This document shows positions 1-8,493 of a stretch of DNA of 38,051 nt, in pieces (the first letter of the stretch is position 1; each line of letters begins with the position of its first letter). Both the position numbers and the translations under genes were made by a program. The DNA is from a virus. The stretch is taken from positions 1 to 38,051 of the IMG/VR virus record IMGVR_UViG_3300037297_000093. The stretch is one strand, 5' to 3'. Below the pieces are notes generated by a model. It ran no database searches and was not told the DNA's origin. It worked only from the letters and a program-made list of their open reading frames with translations.

Positions 1-127
1 TTTTATGCCATGGAGGCTTTTCTTTGCTCAAAAGGCGAATTCTTTTTTTATCCTGACATTGAGGATTTATATCGGGGAATTCCATTGAATCTTTGGTTAT
101 TTAATCCCAACGACGTGAAGAAAACCG
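1..127. repeat. Terminal overlap, left copy
   Basis: The first 127 bases match the last 127 bases (37925-38051) exactly, in the same orientation. The portal reading frame runs through both copies without a break, so the repeat is best read as the overlap left when a circular assembly is written out as a line. A true short terminal repeat of a packaged genome is less likely because it falls in the middle of the portal gene. A length of 127 also equals a common assembler k-mer size. Confidence 0.95.
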
Positions 128-1707
128 AAAACGGCGAAGCCTGGGAAGTTAAACTTGAGAACGGAAAAAAGAAACTTGTGATTGACAACGAGGATCTTTT
201 TATCGGCAAATATTGGAACCCTGACAGCATGACTCGCGGGCTTTCTCCGATTTCTTCCCTTGCCCTTACAGACTCAATCCGTTTTCATGCCATGGCTTTC
301 CAAGATAATTTTTTTAAAAATGATGCTACCCCGCCGCTGGTATTAAAAAAAGAAACCGTTGCCCAGGAGAGGGAACTTAAAGAATTCAAGGCTGCTATAA
401 GAGCGCGCCGCGGCGCGCAAAATGCTGGAAAAGAAATGATTTTGCATGGCGGGTGGTCTGTTGATACTTTAACGCCGAGCAATAAGGACATTCAGGTTTT
501 GAAAATTCTGGAAGCGACAACAGACGAAATTTGCGCTGTCTTCGGCGTTCCAAAAACTGAATTGTCAATCAGGGATGGTCTAAATTATGCCACGGCACTG
601 AGTGAGGATAGATCCTACTGGAAAAAGACACTTCTTCCGGACCTGAAAAAAATTGAATCGACTGTTAATGAATGGCTTAACACTATCGGTTATAGAGCAG
701 AACCGGATTTAAGATCAATCCCTTCGCTTAATTATGAATGGCTCGAATTAGTCGAGGCTGCCGAGAAATTAAAAAACATGGGATTTAAGCTGACCGAGAT
801 CAATGAAAAACTTGGTTTTGGTTTTGAAGATGTTGAGGACTCTACTCCGGAACCGGTCGCGGTCGCCCCTCCTCAGGAAACCGCGCCGGACCAGAGTAAA
901 AAAATAGATATTGATCAGCTGGGAAATATAAAAATTCCTCCTGAAGAGCAAGCAAAAGCGATAAGGGCTGCAATTTGGAAAAAGCTTGATGAAGAAGTCA
1001 AGGCGCCTGAGGCTCGCGCCCGGGCAGCTGTCAGAAAGTATTTTCTTGAGGTCGAGCGAAAGACCTTAAGGCGAATACAGAAAAACCTTGAAGCTGCTAA
1101 AACAAAAGCAGAGGAACGCGCTCCGGGAGTTGATGAACTTTTAGAATTTATCGACGATGCAAAATTGACTAATGCAATTAAGGGTCATATTGAAGAGGCA
1201 TCAAAAAAAGGCGTTGATTCTATGGGGATTGACTGGGAAACTGTCGACGATGATGCCCTGGCTGCGGTCCGAAAAAGAGTTGATAAGGTTACTCAAATTA
1301 ATACGACTTTAAAAATTGAACTTCGGGAAATGGTAAGCAAGGCAATAGCTGAAGGTTTGCCGGTTGACCAACTCGCAAAACAAATAATAACCGGATTTAA
1401 AGACAAAATGCGGGATGTTAAGCGAAGAGCGAAGACCATAGCCAGGACTGAAATAAACAGCGCCTATAGTGATGGTCGATTTGCCGCGATGTCATCAACT
1501 GATCCAATCGGGAAAAAGTGGATAACATCAAGATCGGGAGAAATCAGAGAGATGCATAAAAACTCAGACGGTGAAATTGTTAAATGGAATGATAATTTTA
1601 GCAATGGTCTTAGTCGTCCACATGATCCAGGTGGAGATAAAAAAAATGTGATAAACTGTCGTTGTAAAATGGTCCCAATATATGACCCGGAGGAGTTGCC
1701 AAAATGA
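1..1707 (+). CDS. Portal protein fused to MuF-type minor head protein (3' part)
   Basis: This is the main part of a gene that starts at 37592 and crosses the circular join. Joined, it encodes about 679 residues. The N-terminal two thirds has HK97-type portal features: an N-terminal QLPIVYACINSKSRNIA segment before the join, then RGLSPISSL and FGVPKTELSI here. Portals form the 12-subunit ring at the packaging vertex. The last roughly 100 residues (ARTEINSAYSDGRFAAM, then HKNSDGE and NCRCKMVPIY) match the phage Mu gpF / SPP1 gp7 head morphogenesis domain, with the usual final Cys-Arg-Cys. These two functions are usually separate neighbouring genes, so this is a fusion. A charged helical linker (about residues 400-560) joins them. 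It overlaps the next small gene by 4 bases (ATGA). Confidence 0.9.
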   Translation, partial: FYAMEAFLCSKGEFFFYPDIEDLYRGIPLNLWLFNPNDVKKTENGEAWEVKLENGKKKLVIDNEDLFIGKYWNPDSMTRGLSPISSLALTDSIRFHAMAFQDNFFKNDATPPLVLKKETVAQERELKEFKAAIRARRGAQNAGKEMILHGGWSVDTLTPSNKDIQVLKILEATTDEICAVFGVPKTELSIRDGLNYATALSEDRSYWKKTLLPDLKKIESTVNEWLNTIGYRAEPDLRSIPSLNYEWLELVEAAEKLKNMGFKLTEINEKLGFGFEDVEDSTPEPVAVAPPQETAPDQSKKIDIDQLGNIKIPPEEQAKAIRAAIWKKLDEEVKAPEARARAAVRKYFLEVERKTLRRIQKNLEAAKTKAEERAPGVDELLEFIDDAKLTNAIKGHIEEASKKGVDSMGIDWETVDDDALAAVRKRVDKVTQINTTLKIELREMVSKAIAEGLPVDQLAKQIITGFKDKMRDVKRRAKTIARTEINSAYSDGRFAAMSSTDPIGKKWITSRSGEIREMHKNSDGEIVKWNDNFSNGLSRPHDPGGDKKNVINCRCKMVPIYDPEELPK

Positions 1708-1874
1708 CAGGTGAGAAAGTCCCTAATGGCAAATGGCATGGCTGTAGACAATATAATTCTATTTTTGGTATTGAAAAAAAATTTACCAGGAGAGAATTCA
1801 GAAGATATCAAAAAAAGATATTATCAAAAGAGTTTGAATTGTCAATGACTGAATTAGGAGAATTGCCAAAATGA
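1704..1874 (+). CDS. Small basic protein, unknown function
   Basis: This 56-residue frame starts at an ATG overlapping the portal stop and ends with a TGA overlapping the ATG of the protease gene, so it is coupled on both sides. A GGAGG-like site (1690-1695) precedes it. It is rich in Lys, Arg and aromatic residues (KWHGCRQYNSIFG, RREFRRYQKK), and no family is recognised. Its last residues, ELPK, copy the end of the portal protein because the DNA at both junctions is nearly the same (see findings). Position suggests a head-assembly helper, but this is inference. Confidence 0.6.
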   Translation: MTGEKVPNGKWHGCRQYNSIFGIEKKFTRREFRRYQKKILSKEFELSMTELGELPK

Positions 1875-2548
1875 GAAAGATTTTAGATACCAATTTTAAA
1901 AAGAGAATTATTGACGGTAAGGAAGTTTACGAGGCAAAGTTTACGGCTCCGACTGTGGACCGCGATAATGAATTACTTTTGACTTCTGGCATTGACGTTT
2001 CACATTATGTTAAAAATCCAGTGGTTTTTTATGATCACGCATGGTCAACATGGGGTAGCCCACATGAGGAAACTTTGCCGATAGGAAAGGCTGTCAATGT
2101 AAAGATAGGCAAAAAAGAGGGAGTCGCTCAATTTGTTTTTTCTGATCTTGATTTTGCTCAAAAGGTTAAAATCCTTGTTGATGAGGGTATTTTAAATATG
2201 ACCTCAATCGGCTTTATCCCGAAAGAATATCTTCAGTCAGAGCAGGAAATGAAAAAAATCCTGGAAAGTGACGGAATTAAAATCGACGCACTTCCCCGGA
2301 TTATGTTCACAAAATCCGAAATGCTTGAATTCTCGATTGTCGGGATCCCGTCGAACCGGGAAGCAGCTATTTTAAATTCATACAACGGCCAGAAGGCCAA
2401 AGAGATAAAATCTATTTTGCAAGATATCAGCGGAAATTCAGAAGATACGGATAATAGCCGGACCGGAGCGCAGGCCAGCGCAGAAGAAGGCGAAAAGAAA
2501 TTGACATATCTGGATAAGCGGGTAACTTGCTACAGAAAGGAATTTTAA
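1871..2548 (+). CDS. Prohead serine protease, HK97 family
   Basis: The 225-residue product fits the caudovirus prohead protease family (S78). This enzyme cleaves the capsid protein's N-terminal scaffold part inside the prohead. Visible signatures are the N-terminal DRDNE (30-34), the probable catalytic His56 in YDHAW, the probable catalytic Ser112 in NMTSIGF, and the C-terminal block EFSIVGIPSN. The length is typical. It sits directly before the capsid gene, as in HK97-like phages, and its start is coupled to the preceding small gene through ATGA. A hydrophilic tail after residue 175 is poorly conserved and may be autoprocessed. Confidence 0.9.
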   Translation: MRKILDTNFKKRIIDGKEVYEAKFTAPTVDRDNELLLTSGIDVSHYVKNPVVFYDHAWSTWGSPHEETLPIGKAVNVKIGKKEGVAQFVFSDLDFAQKVKILVDEGILNMTSIGFIPKEYLQSEQEMKKILESDGIKIDALPRIMFTKSEMLEFSIVGIPSNREAAILNSYNGQKAKEIKSILQDISGNSEDTDNSRTGAQASAEEGEKKLTYLDKRVTCYRKEF

Positions 2549-2551
2549 ATT

Positions 2552-3889
2552 ATGGACAAATTAGAACTTTTGAAAAACCAGCTTGACCTTGTTAATAGGT
2601 CAATCGCCGATAAAAAAAATCTGCTCTCGAAAGAAGAGGACGCTTCCAAACAATCCGAGATTGTCGCAGAAATTGACACTTTGAACAAAGCCGCTGGAAA
2701 ACTTGAGGCACAGATCGAAGCCGAAAAAGAAAAACAGGCTGACGAGGCAGAACAGACCAAGGGAGCTATGAAAGATGCTCAGAAAAAATCAGGAATTGCC
2801 CAGGCCCATGCACAGACAAAAGAGCCAAAAATCGAAATCGTTCGCCCCGGAATGTATAAGGGATATCCCCTTAAGGCAGAGATGGCCGGGCTTCGCTCAG
2901 TACGCGATATTAAAAGCGATGAAGTAGCGGACGCTATTTGTCGCGCTATGATTAATATCTATGATCATACTACCAAACACCCAAGGAAAGAAATTTCAAT
3001 CAAAGCAGCCATGCAGGAGGATACAGCATCAGAGGGAGCAGAATTCATCACCACCGAAGTAAGGACCGAGCTGTTAAGCTATGCAAAGGATTTTTCTATT
3101 GCACTTCAGGACGCTTCAATAGTTCCGATGAAATCAAAAGTTATGACCGTACCTAAAGAATATGGTTCAATTACTTTGCTTTTTGAGCCTGAAGAGGATG
3201 CAATCCAGGCAACAAATGCAGGTAGTTCTAGTGTAACTTTAACTGCTAAGAAATTAGCCGGTTATTCAACAATTTCTAATGAATTGATCGATGATACTTT
3301 TCTTGCAGGCGGTATTACCTCAATGTTGTTGCCGATGTTCATTGAAGCTGCAGCCCAAAAAATTGACAGTGCTGTTTTTTGCGGGACTGGCGATCCTATG
3401 TCAGGTATATTTACCGGCGGCGTTGGATACTCTGAAGTTTTTGACACAGGAAGCACAAGCTTTTCTGAATTGCTGGAAGTTAATACCAGGAATCTTTTAG
3501 GTGCAATTCCTGAAAGATATCTTACTGCTGCAAAGTGGTATGTTGGTCAGTCAAACTATTATACCTATGTTTTAGGTTTGAAAGATACAACAGGAAAATA
3601 CCTTTTCCAGGAATCAACCCGGGGCGAAGGCGTAAACAAACGGCTTTGGGGTTATCCTGTTAGACATCCTTCAACTGTTCCAGCTAATGCGGAAGGTGCT
3701 GGTTTCGCGGTGTTCGGGGATCTCAAAGGTGTATTAATAGGTGAGCGAATGATGGACATGTCATTTAAAGTTGATCCTTATACAGCAATGAATACATGGC
3801 AGACAAAATTTTATTTTGTTATTAGATTTGCCTTGGCATTAGCAATGGGTAATAAACTCGGCAGGATTGTAACTGGAGCAGCATCATAA
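2552..3889 (+). CDS. Major capsid protein, HK97 fold
   Basis: This 445-residue protein has a highly charged coiled-coil N-terminus (about residues 1-75, then a linker to about 110). That is the expected scaffold or delta domain removed by the upstream protease. A capsid body follows, with family features such as the EGAEFITTEVRTELL start of the mature part, QDASIVPMKSKVMTVP, and a C-terminal region with NKLGRIVTG. The start ATG lies 3 bases after the protease stop, with AGAAAGGAA as ribosome binding site. A strong hairpin follows the gene, fitting the need to set capsid expression apart from the downstream cargo genes. Confidence 0.92.
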   Translation: MDKLELLKNQLDLVNRSIADKKNLLSKEEDASKQSEIVAEIDTLNKAAGKLEAQIEAEKEKQADEAEQTKGAMKDAQKKSGIAQAHAQTKEPKIEIVRPGMYKGYPLKAEMAGLRSVRDIKSDEVADAICRAMINIYDHTTKHPRKEISIKAAMQEDTASEGAEFITTEVRTELLSYAKDFSIALQDASIVPMKSKVMTVPKEYGSITLLFEPEEDAIQATNAGSSSVTLTAKKLAGYSTISNELIDDTFLAGGITSMLLPMFIEAAAQKIDSAVFCGTGDPMSGIFTGGVGYSEVFDTGSTSFSELLEVNTRNLLGAIPERYLTAAKWYVGQSNYYTYVLGLKDTTGKYLFQESTRGEGVNKRLWGYPVRHPSTVPANAEGAGFAVFGDLKGVLIGERMMDMSFKVDPYTAMNTWQTKFYFVIRFALALAMGNKLGRIVTGAAS

Positions 3890-3900
3890 AATAAAATCTT

Positions 3901-3951
3901 AGGACTTAGCGCGCTGGGCTCCAAAAAATCCCTGGCGCGCGGTCCTTTCTT
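3901..3951 (+). terminator. Extended hairpin after the capsid gene, terminator-like
   Basis: AGGAC (3901-3905) pairs with GTCCT (3942-3946). Inside it, GCGCGCTGGG (3909-3918) pairs with CCCTGGCGCGC (3930-3940) with two G-U pairs, leaving an A-rich loop. The 3' side runs into TTTCTTT, a weak U-tract. The GC-rich stem is far stronger than anything nearby. It could be an imperfect terminator or an mRNA-stabilising end. Confidence 0.7.
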
Positions 3952-3966
3952 TGAGGAGCAAAGCCA

Positions 3967-5142
3967 ATGCGGATACATTGGGCAGTTAATACAAATTATA
4001 TCGGTATAGGATTTGGATATTCAACTCATCAAAAGAGACTTAGAGAAGGCTTAGAGCGGCAAGGTGTTGAAATTACCGAGAAATCTGATATCGCGGTACA
4101 CCTTACAACCCCTGATGCCTTTCGCCCCATTCCCGGAAAATTCAATATTCTGTATACAATGTATGAATGTACCACTTTGCCGAAAAGATGGGTTGATCCG
4201 ATTAATAAGGCTCATGCGTTAGTGGTCCCATGCAGGCAGAATGTTGCTTTATTCCGGAACTATACAAAATTACCACTTGCTTTATGTTGGGAAGGTGTAG
4301 AGGTAGACAAGTATACTTACATCGAGCGAGAATTTCCAGAAGATCGGCCATTTACTTATTTGTGGTTAGGTGCTTCAAATCCACGGAAGGGGACAGAGCA
4401 TATAATTTATGCATGGGAAAGATTCAATATTGAATTACAAATGCGTGGAATGGATAGAACCAAATTTTTACTTATTTTGAAAACCACCCAGGAACGTGAC
4501 AGGGAAGTGGGAGTCAATTTCAAGTTTAAAAATAAACAAGGGAAATTACTTTGGGAGGAAACAAAAAGCGAAAAGATGCCAGCAGAAAGATTATTGCAGG
4601 TTGCCGGAAATGCTATTTTTGATTCTCGGCGGTTGCCTGTCCTGCCTGTCAAATGTGAATACAATCTTAATGAACCAAATTCTTTACAGGAAATCTATCA
4701 TGCGGCTCATTGTTTTGTACTTCCAACTCGTGGGGAGGGCTTCGGGTTAACCTTGGCAGAGGCGGCGGCGACTGGTTGCCCTTGCATCTATACACCATGG
4801 GGCGGGCCAAAAGATTTTATGAGTCGAGATACTGGATATCCTTTGAAATTTAAGTTTTCACCGGTCCGAGCCATAGGTTATAGAAAAAATAAAGAATCCG
4901 GGAAAATGGAAAAATATATTTCTCATGAAAGCCAGGGGGCTGACGCTGATATAGATCATATTGTTAGACGTATGTTTCAAGTTTATTTTGATTATAAAAC
5001 AGCTTTGGAAAAAGGGAAAAAGGCGGCTGAAAATATACGGGCCGGGTTTACCTGGGATATATCAGCTCAATCATTTATAAAAATTGTTGAAAACTGGATG
5101 CCAGTGATTCAAGAAAAATTAAAGGAGATTAAAGCGGCGTGA
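3967..5142 (+). CDS. Glycosyltransferase, GT4-like (GT-B fold)
   Basis: The 391-residue product resembles retaining GT-B glycosyltransferases of family 4. The clearest sign is the C-terminal nucleotide-sugar site at about residues 250-285 (HCFVLPTRGEGFGLTLAEAA, then ATGCP), with the EGFGLTLAEA signature and the ExxxxG(C/T)P continuation. WLGASNPRKGTEHIIYA (about 133-150) is the usual strand and loop following the inter-domain linker. The N-terminal half has a gapped sugar-acceptor domain. It sits between capsid and tail genes and overlaps the sulfotransferase-like gene by 4 bases, so it is probably co-translated. The acceptor could be a virion protein, phage DNA or host surface sugar; the sequence does not say which. 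It could also be GT1-like in older naming. Confidence 0.85.
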   Translation: MRIHWAVNTNYIGIGFGYSTHQKRLREGLERQGVEITEKSDIAVHLTTPDAFRPIPGKFNILYTMYECTTLPKRWVDPINKAHALVVPCRQNVALFRNYTKLPLALCWEGVEVDKYTYIEREFPEDRPFTYLWLGASNPRKGTEHIIYAWERFNIELQMRGMDRTKFLLILKTTQERDREVGVNFKFKNKQGKLLWEETKSEKMPAERLLQVAGNAIFDSRRLPVLPVKCEYNLNEPNSLQEIYHAAHCFVLPTRGEGFGLTLAEAAATGCPCIYTPWGGPKDFMSRDTGYPLKFKFSPVRAIGYRKNKESGKMEKYISHESQGADADIDHIVRRMFQVYFDYKTALEKGKKAAENIRAGFTWDISAQSFIKIVENWMPVIQEKLKEIKAA

Positions 5143-5810
5143 ATAAGATAATGTGGTTTTTTCTACACGTTGTAAAAACTGGCGGTACCACACTTTTTAA
5201 ACATATCGAAAAACATTTTCCAAATTCTCGACGAGTTAATATTGGTATACGACCGAAAAGCACAGACGAATTTATCTCTGGTCACTGTTTTGCAATTAAT
5301 TTAAACAGTCATAAGCCTTTTAAAAATGTTGATCCTCGATATATTACTATTATCCGGGATCCGGCCGACTGGCTCCTCTCTGTTTATCATCAGGACATGA
5401 GCAGAAGGGATAAAATTATTTCTTTCCGCGATTGGTACGATTGCGGAAATCCAAATTCAGTAATTCCCGGACCTACCAGGGCCAGGGACAGAATGACAAA
5501 ATATCTTGAAAATCTTTTTTGTTGTAACGGTGTTGAAAATATTATCTATCATCTTAACAATACTTTTTATAAAGTTTTCATTACAGATAAATTAAATATT
5601 GATTTACCAAAGTTTTTTAAAGAGCTTGGAATCAATGAAGATTTTGAATCGTGGCGAGTATGCGGTAAGTATTCGAAAGAGGACAAAAAAATTATTCCTA
5701 AGCTTCAGGAAATGACACCTGATTTAAGAAATATGATATATAAGCAAAACACAATGGATTTAAAAATATATGTTGAGGCAAGACGTATAAGAGGAGCAAG
5801 CAATGAATAA
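5139..5810 (+). CDS. PAPS-dependent sulfotransferase-like protein
   Basis: This 223-residue protein begins with GTG overlapping the previous stop (GTGA), with AAAGGAGA upstream. It shows the two PAPS-binding elements of the carbohydrate sulfotransferase superfamily. The 5'-phosphosulfate loop is FLHVVKTGGTTLF (8-20), with Lys13 and Thr17/Thr18. The 3'-phosphate loop is ITIIRDPADWLLSVYH (69-84), with Arg73, Pro75 and Ser81. The internal SGH (47-49) is also common in the family. Length is near the short end but both cofactor sites are present. In the family the product is a sulfated sugar or tyrosine. Between a glycosyltransferase and a radical SAM gene, sulfation of a sugar is the natural inference. 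Confidence 0.8.
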   Translation: MNKIMWFFLHVVKTGGTTLFKHIEKHFPNSRRVNIGIRPKSTDEFISGHCFAINLNSHKPFKNVDPRYITIIRDPADWLLSVYHQDMSRRDKIISFRDWYDCGNPNSVIPGPTRARDRMTKYLENLFCCNGVENIIYHLNNTFYKVFITDKLNIDLPKFFKELGINEDFESWRVCGKYSKEDKKIIPKLQEMTPDLRNMIYKQNTMDLKIYVEARRIRGASNE

Positions 5811-6636
5811 TATTTTATTTTTCCCTACGATGAGATGTAATTTAAAATGTTCTTACTGTCATTTCAAGGTTGACAGAAACAAAGAGGATTATGATTGGAC
5901 TGGATACGGCAAAACACATCATATAGAGAGAGAGCTTCCCTATCAAGACTTTTTAACCTTTTTTGAAAAGGTTCAACCTTATCACCTGGAATTTTCCGGT
6001 GGAGAGCCGACGATCTATTATGATTTTAAAAATCTTGTGAATAATATTCATGATGGCTCAAAATGGGCGATTACTTCTAACACTTTAGGCGATTTATCCG
6101 GAATTGATTTTTCAAAACTGGAATGCTGGACCGCTTCATGCCATACAGAAAATCAAAGATTTTTTGACAACATAATGTATTTAAAATCAAATGGTGTTAG
6201 CGTTTCAATTTCAATGGTGGTTACAAAGGCAAACATCGAAAATGTAATTTACAGGACTATAAAATATTCAAAATACGGCGTTAGGATTAATCTTTTAAGA
6301 GAGCTAAACCCGGGTGTATCATGGAATAATACTGAAGAGTGGGAAGTCTTGAAAATCATGAAGCACTTAGGCGTAAATGTTGTTGAAGATGATATACCGC
6401 CAGAATATGAATTCACAAGCGGGTGGTATTGTGAAGGTGGGCGGGCTTATTTTTCTGTCATGCCTGACGGTAAAGTTTATCGATGTTATTCCGAAGCAAT
6501 GACAGGTGAACCTTTGGGAGATGTAAAAACTTTTTCGCCTGGTAGCAATCCTACTGAATGTTATCGAAAATGCTTCGGCTGCGCTATGGATTACAAAGCA
6601 CACGTTCACAAATTGCAAAATAAAGATTGCAAATAA
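5803..6636 (+). CDS. Radical SAM protein with SPASM-like C-terminal cysteines
   Basis: The 277-residue product carries the radical SAM motif C12-x3-C16-x2-C19 (RCNLKCSYC), which binds a [4Fe-4S] cluster and S-adenosylmethionine, and the GGEP motif at 66-69. The C-terminal third has more cysteines: WYCEGG, YRCYS, then C253, C257, C260 and C276. This resembles SPASM or twitch auxiliary-cluster regions of enzymes that modify peptides or sugars. The start overlaps the sulfotransferase-like gene by 8 bases, with GAGGAGC upstream. No small precursor-peptide gene is obvious alongside. The substrate is unknown; a third step on the same acceptor as the two upstream enzymes is an inference from gene order only. 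Confidence 0.88.
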   Translation: MNNILFFPTMRCNLKCSYCHFKVDRNKEDYDWTGYGKTHHIERELPYQDFLTFFEKVQPYHLEFSGGEPTIYYDFKNLVNNIHDGSKWAITSNTLGDLSGIDFSKLECWTASCHTENQRFFDNIMYLKSNGVSVSISMVVTKANIENVIYRTIKYSKYGVRINLLRELNPGVSWNNTEEWEVLKIMKHLGVNVVEDDIPPEYEFTSGWYCEGGRAYFSVMPDGKVYRCYSEAMTGEPLGDVKTFSPGSNPTECYRKCFGCAMDYKAHVHKLQNKDCK

Positions 6637-6673
6637 AGCAATTTTGTTTTAATATGTTTTGAAAGGTTTTTGA

Positions 6674-7759
6674 ATGGCTGAATTAATTAGGTGGGTAGAC
6701 TATAATCTCGAAACTGGAAATAATGACGGCACAACTGAAGCCGACGCTTTTAGAGGTGTTGACGCTCTCAACTATGCCATATTAAATATGGATACATATG
6801 CAAAACAATGTACAACAAACAGTCATGTATTAAGAATTATAGTTAAAGGTGTTGGGAAATCAAGCACGTCTGCAAATATGGAAAAGTTAGGAGCTACATA
6901 TTTAACAAGTAATACTTATTATGTGCAAATAGAAGTTGATGAGAGAGAAAAAAATCTTGGTTTTTTTGATAGCGATAAATTCTATTTAGATATGCATGAT
7001 GGATCCGGAGACAATTTATTTTTAGTCCAAGATACTCCACAAAATCTCAGGTTTAAAAACTTTCAATTCCTTGTTTCATGTTGGGGAGCTTTTCAGATTT
7101 GGAGCGGAAGCGGAATAAATGTTCACTATCAATTTGAAAACTGCATATTTGATAATACTGATTCTCCGCGTTTTTCTGTTTGCATGTCGGCAAGGGGTTT
7201 TTATAATATACTTTCTATCGTAACTTTTATAAATTGTATTTTTATAAATTGGAATATAGGCTATGAGGATACACATGGAAGCATTAATTTTATGTATTTA
7301 TCACCGAACCCGCGCTTTTTATTCTACAATTGTCAGTTTCATAATGTTAGCATGATTTTTTATGATGATTTTTACACATCTTACGATATGGACGTATTGT
7401 ATATAAATTGTTTGTTTGATAATGTTTTGAAATTACAGCACTCCGAGACATATACTTATGTCACAGAAGAAGCGGAATGTAGCAATAATTCATCAAGTAG
7501 TTTGGTGATACCGTCAATAGGGACAAGCTATACAAATCAAACTTTTTTATTTGAAGATTCTGAAAATAATAAATATAAAATATTAGGTGGAGACTCGGGA
7601 GCAAAAGAAAAAGGGCTTGATAATTCTGGTGCTGGATATACTGAAGACATTAGAGGATTTCAACGGGTTGAACCCTGGGATATTGGAGCTTTTCAAATAA
7701 CTTTGAAAAATAAGAGCGCGCTTAATGGGTTGTTTAGCGCGGAAAGGTTAATATTATGA
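6674..7759 (+). CDS. Right-handed beta-helix virion protein (probable)
   Basis: The 361-residue product has repeated beta-helix rungs such as FKNFQFLVSCWGAFQI, YQFENCIFDNT, VTFINCIFINW, FLFYNCQFHNV and VLYINCLFDNV, with the F-x-N-C-x-F pattern recurring about every 25-45 residues. It ends with EDIRGFQRVEPWDIGAFQ, a closing motif common in bacterial and phage parallel beta-helix proteins. N-terminal WVDYNLETGNNDGTTEADAF is a typical beta-helix entry. No signal peptide is present. Lying between the sugar-modification cassette and the head-tail genes, it may be a capsid decoration or receptor-binding protein, and is a candidate substrate of that cassette. Enzymatic activity (lyase or hydrolase) is not evident. 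Confidence 0.65.
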   Translation: MAELIRWVDYNLETGNNDGTTEADAFRGVDALNYAILNMDTYAKQCTTNSHVLRIIVKGVGKSSTSANMEKLGATYLTSNTYYVQIEVDEREKNLGFFDSDKFYLDMHDGSGDNLFLVQDTPQNLRFKNFQFLVSCWGAFQIWSGSGINVHYQFENCIFDNTDSPRFSVCMSARGFYNILSIVTFINCIFINWNIGYEDTHGSINFMYLSPNPRFLFYNCQFHNVSMIFYDDFYTSYDMDVLYINCLFDNVLKLQHSETYTYVTEEAECSNNSSSSLVIPSIGTSYTNQTFLFEDSENNKYKILGGDSGAKEKGLDNSGAGYTEDIRGFQRVEPWDIGAFQITLKNKSALNGLFSAERLIL

Positions 7760-8493
7760 TAAATTTAGGCAGTGTTTTAAATAGTTCAACAATAAGAATT
7801 CCTTTTAATACTTTTGACAGCTCCGGGGCGAGTGTTACGGTCACAGATTTAGCGGCCGGGGATGTAAAAATTTATAAGGATGGAAGCGCGACAGAGCGAT
7901 CCAGCTCGGCCGGTATTTCTGTCTCTATAGATTTTGACTCTATAACCGGTAATCATTATATAATTATTGACCTTTCAGATAATACAGATAGCGGATTTTA
8001 TGAAAATGATTCTGTTTATGATGTGAGACTTGAGGGGATTACGGTTGACGGACAAACTATAAACGTTTGGATAGGACGATTTAGAATATCAGCTAAACCG
8101 AACGTTGACGATCTTCAAGATTTAACAGCGGCCCAGGTTAATGCTGAATGCGATGATGCTTTAACCGACTATGATCCACCAACCAATGCAGAAATGGAAG
8201 CTCGAACACTTGCGGCGGCTTCATATTTTGCGCCAGGTGAAGACAATGTATCCATTTCAACTGCTTCGGTTACTGCTATCATAGCGGCAATGTCCGCGCT
8301 GGTTATCGACTCAGGCGGCGCGACTGATAAAACTCTTTTGGGCCTTATGAAAGATTTAACATCTTACATCTTAGGTGATAAAACAAAATCAAGCACCAAT
8401 CACACCTATAAAGATATAGGCGGAAATATCCGCTATACTGCTGTAGTAGATTCTGACGGAAACCGAACAATGTCAACAAGGACTTTGGACTAA
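7756..8493 (+). CDS. Virion-associated protein with beta-rich N-terminus
   Basis: The 245-residue product starts with a beta-rich, Ig-like domain (TIRIPFNTFDSSGASVTVTD through about residue 115, ending in WIGRFRIS). It then has a short helical linker containing LTAAQVNAECDDALTDYDPP, a segment I recall as common in phage structural proteins of uncertain role. It ends with a small beta tail (YKDIGGNIRYTAVVDSDGNR). It overlaps both neighbours (ATGA and a shared base). I read it as a head fibre or decoration protein, or a base for the preceding beta-helix protein. No catalytic motif is seen. Confidence 0.6.
   Translation: MINLGSVLNSSTIRIPFNTFDSSGASVTVTDLAAGDVKIYKDGSATERSSSAGISVSIDFDSITGNHYIIIDLSDNTDSGFYENDSVYDVRLEGITVDGQTINVWIGRFRISAKPNVDDLQDLTAAQVNAECDDALTDYDPPTNAEMEARTLAAASYFAPGEDNVSISTASVTAIIAAMSALVIDSGGATDKTLLGLMKDLTSYILGDKTKSSTNHTYKDIGGNIRYTAVVDSDGNRTMSTRTLD

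Noticed and set aside
1-127. Biological direct terminal repeat
   Set aside because: The repeat lies inside the portal reading frame and its length fits an assembly overlap, so circularity is the simpler explanation.
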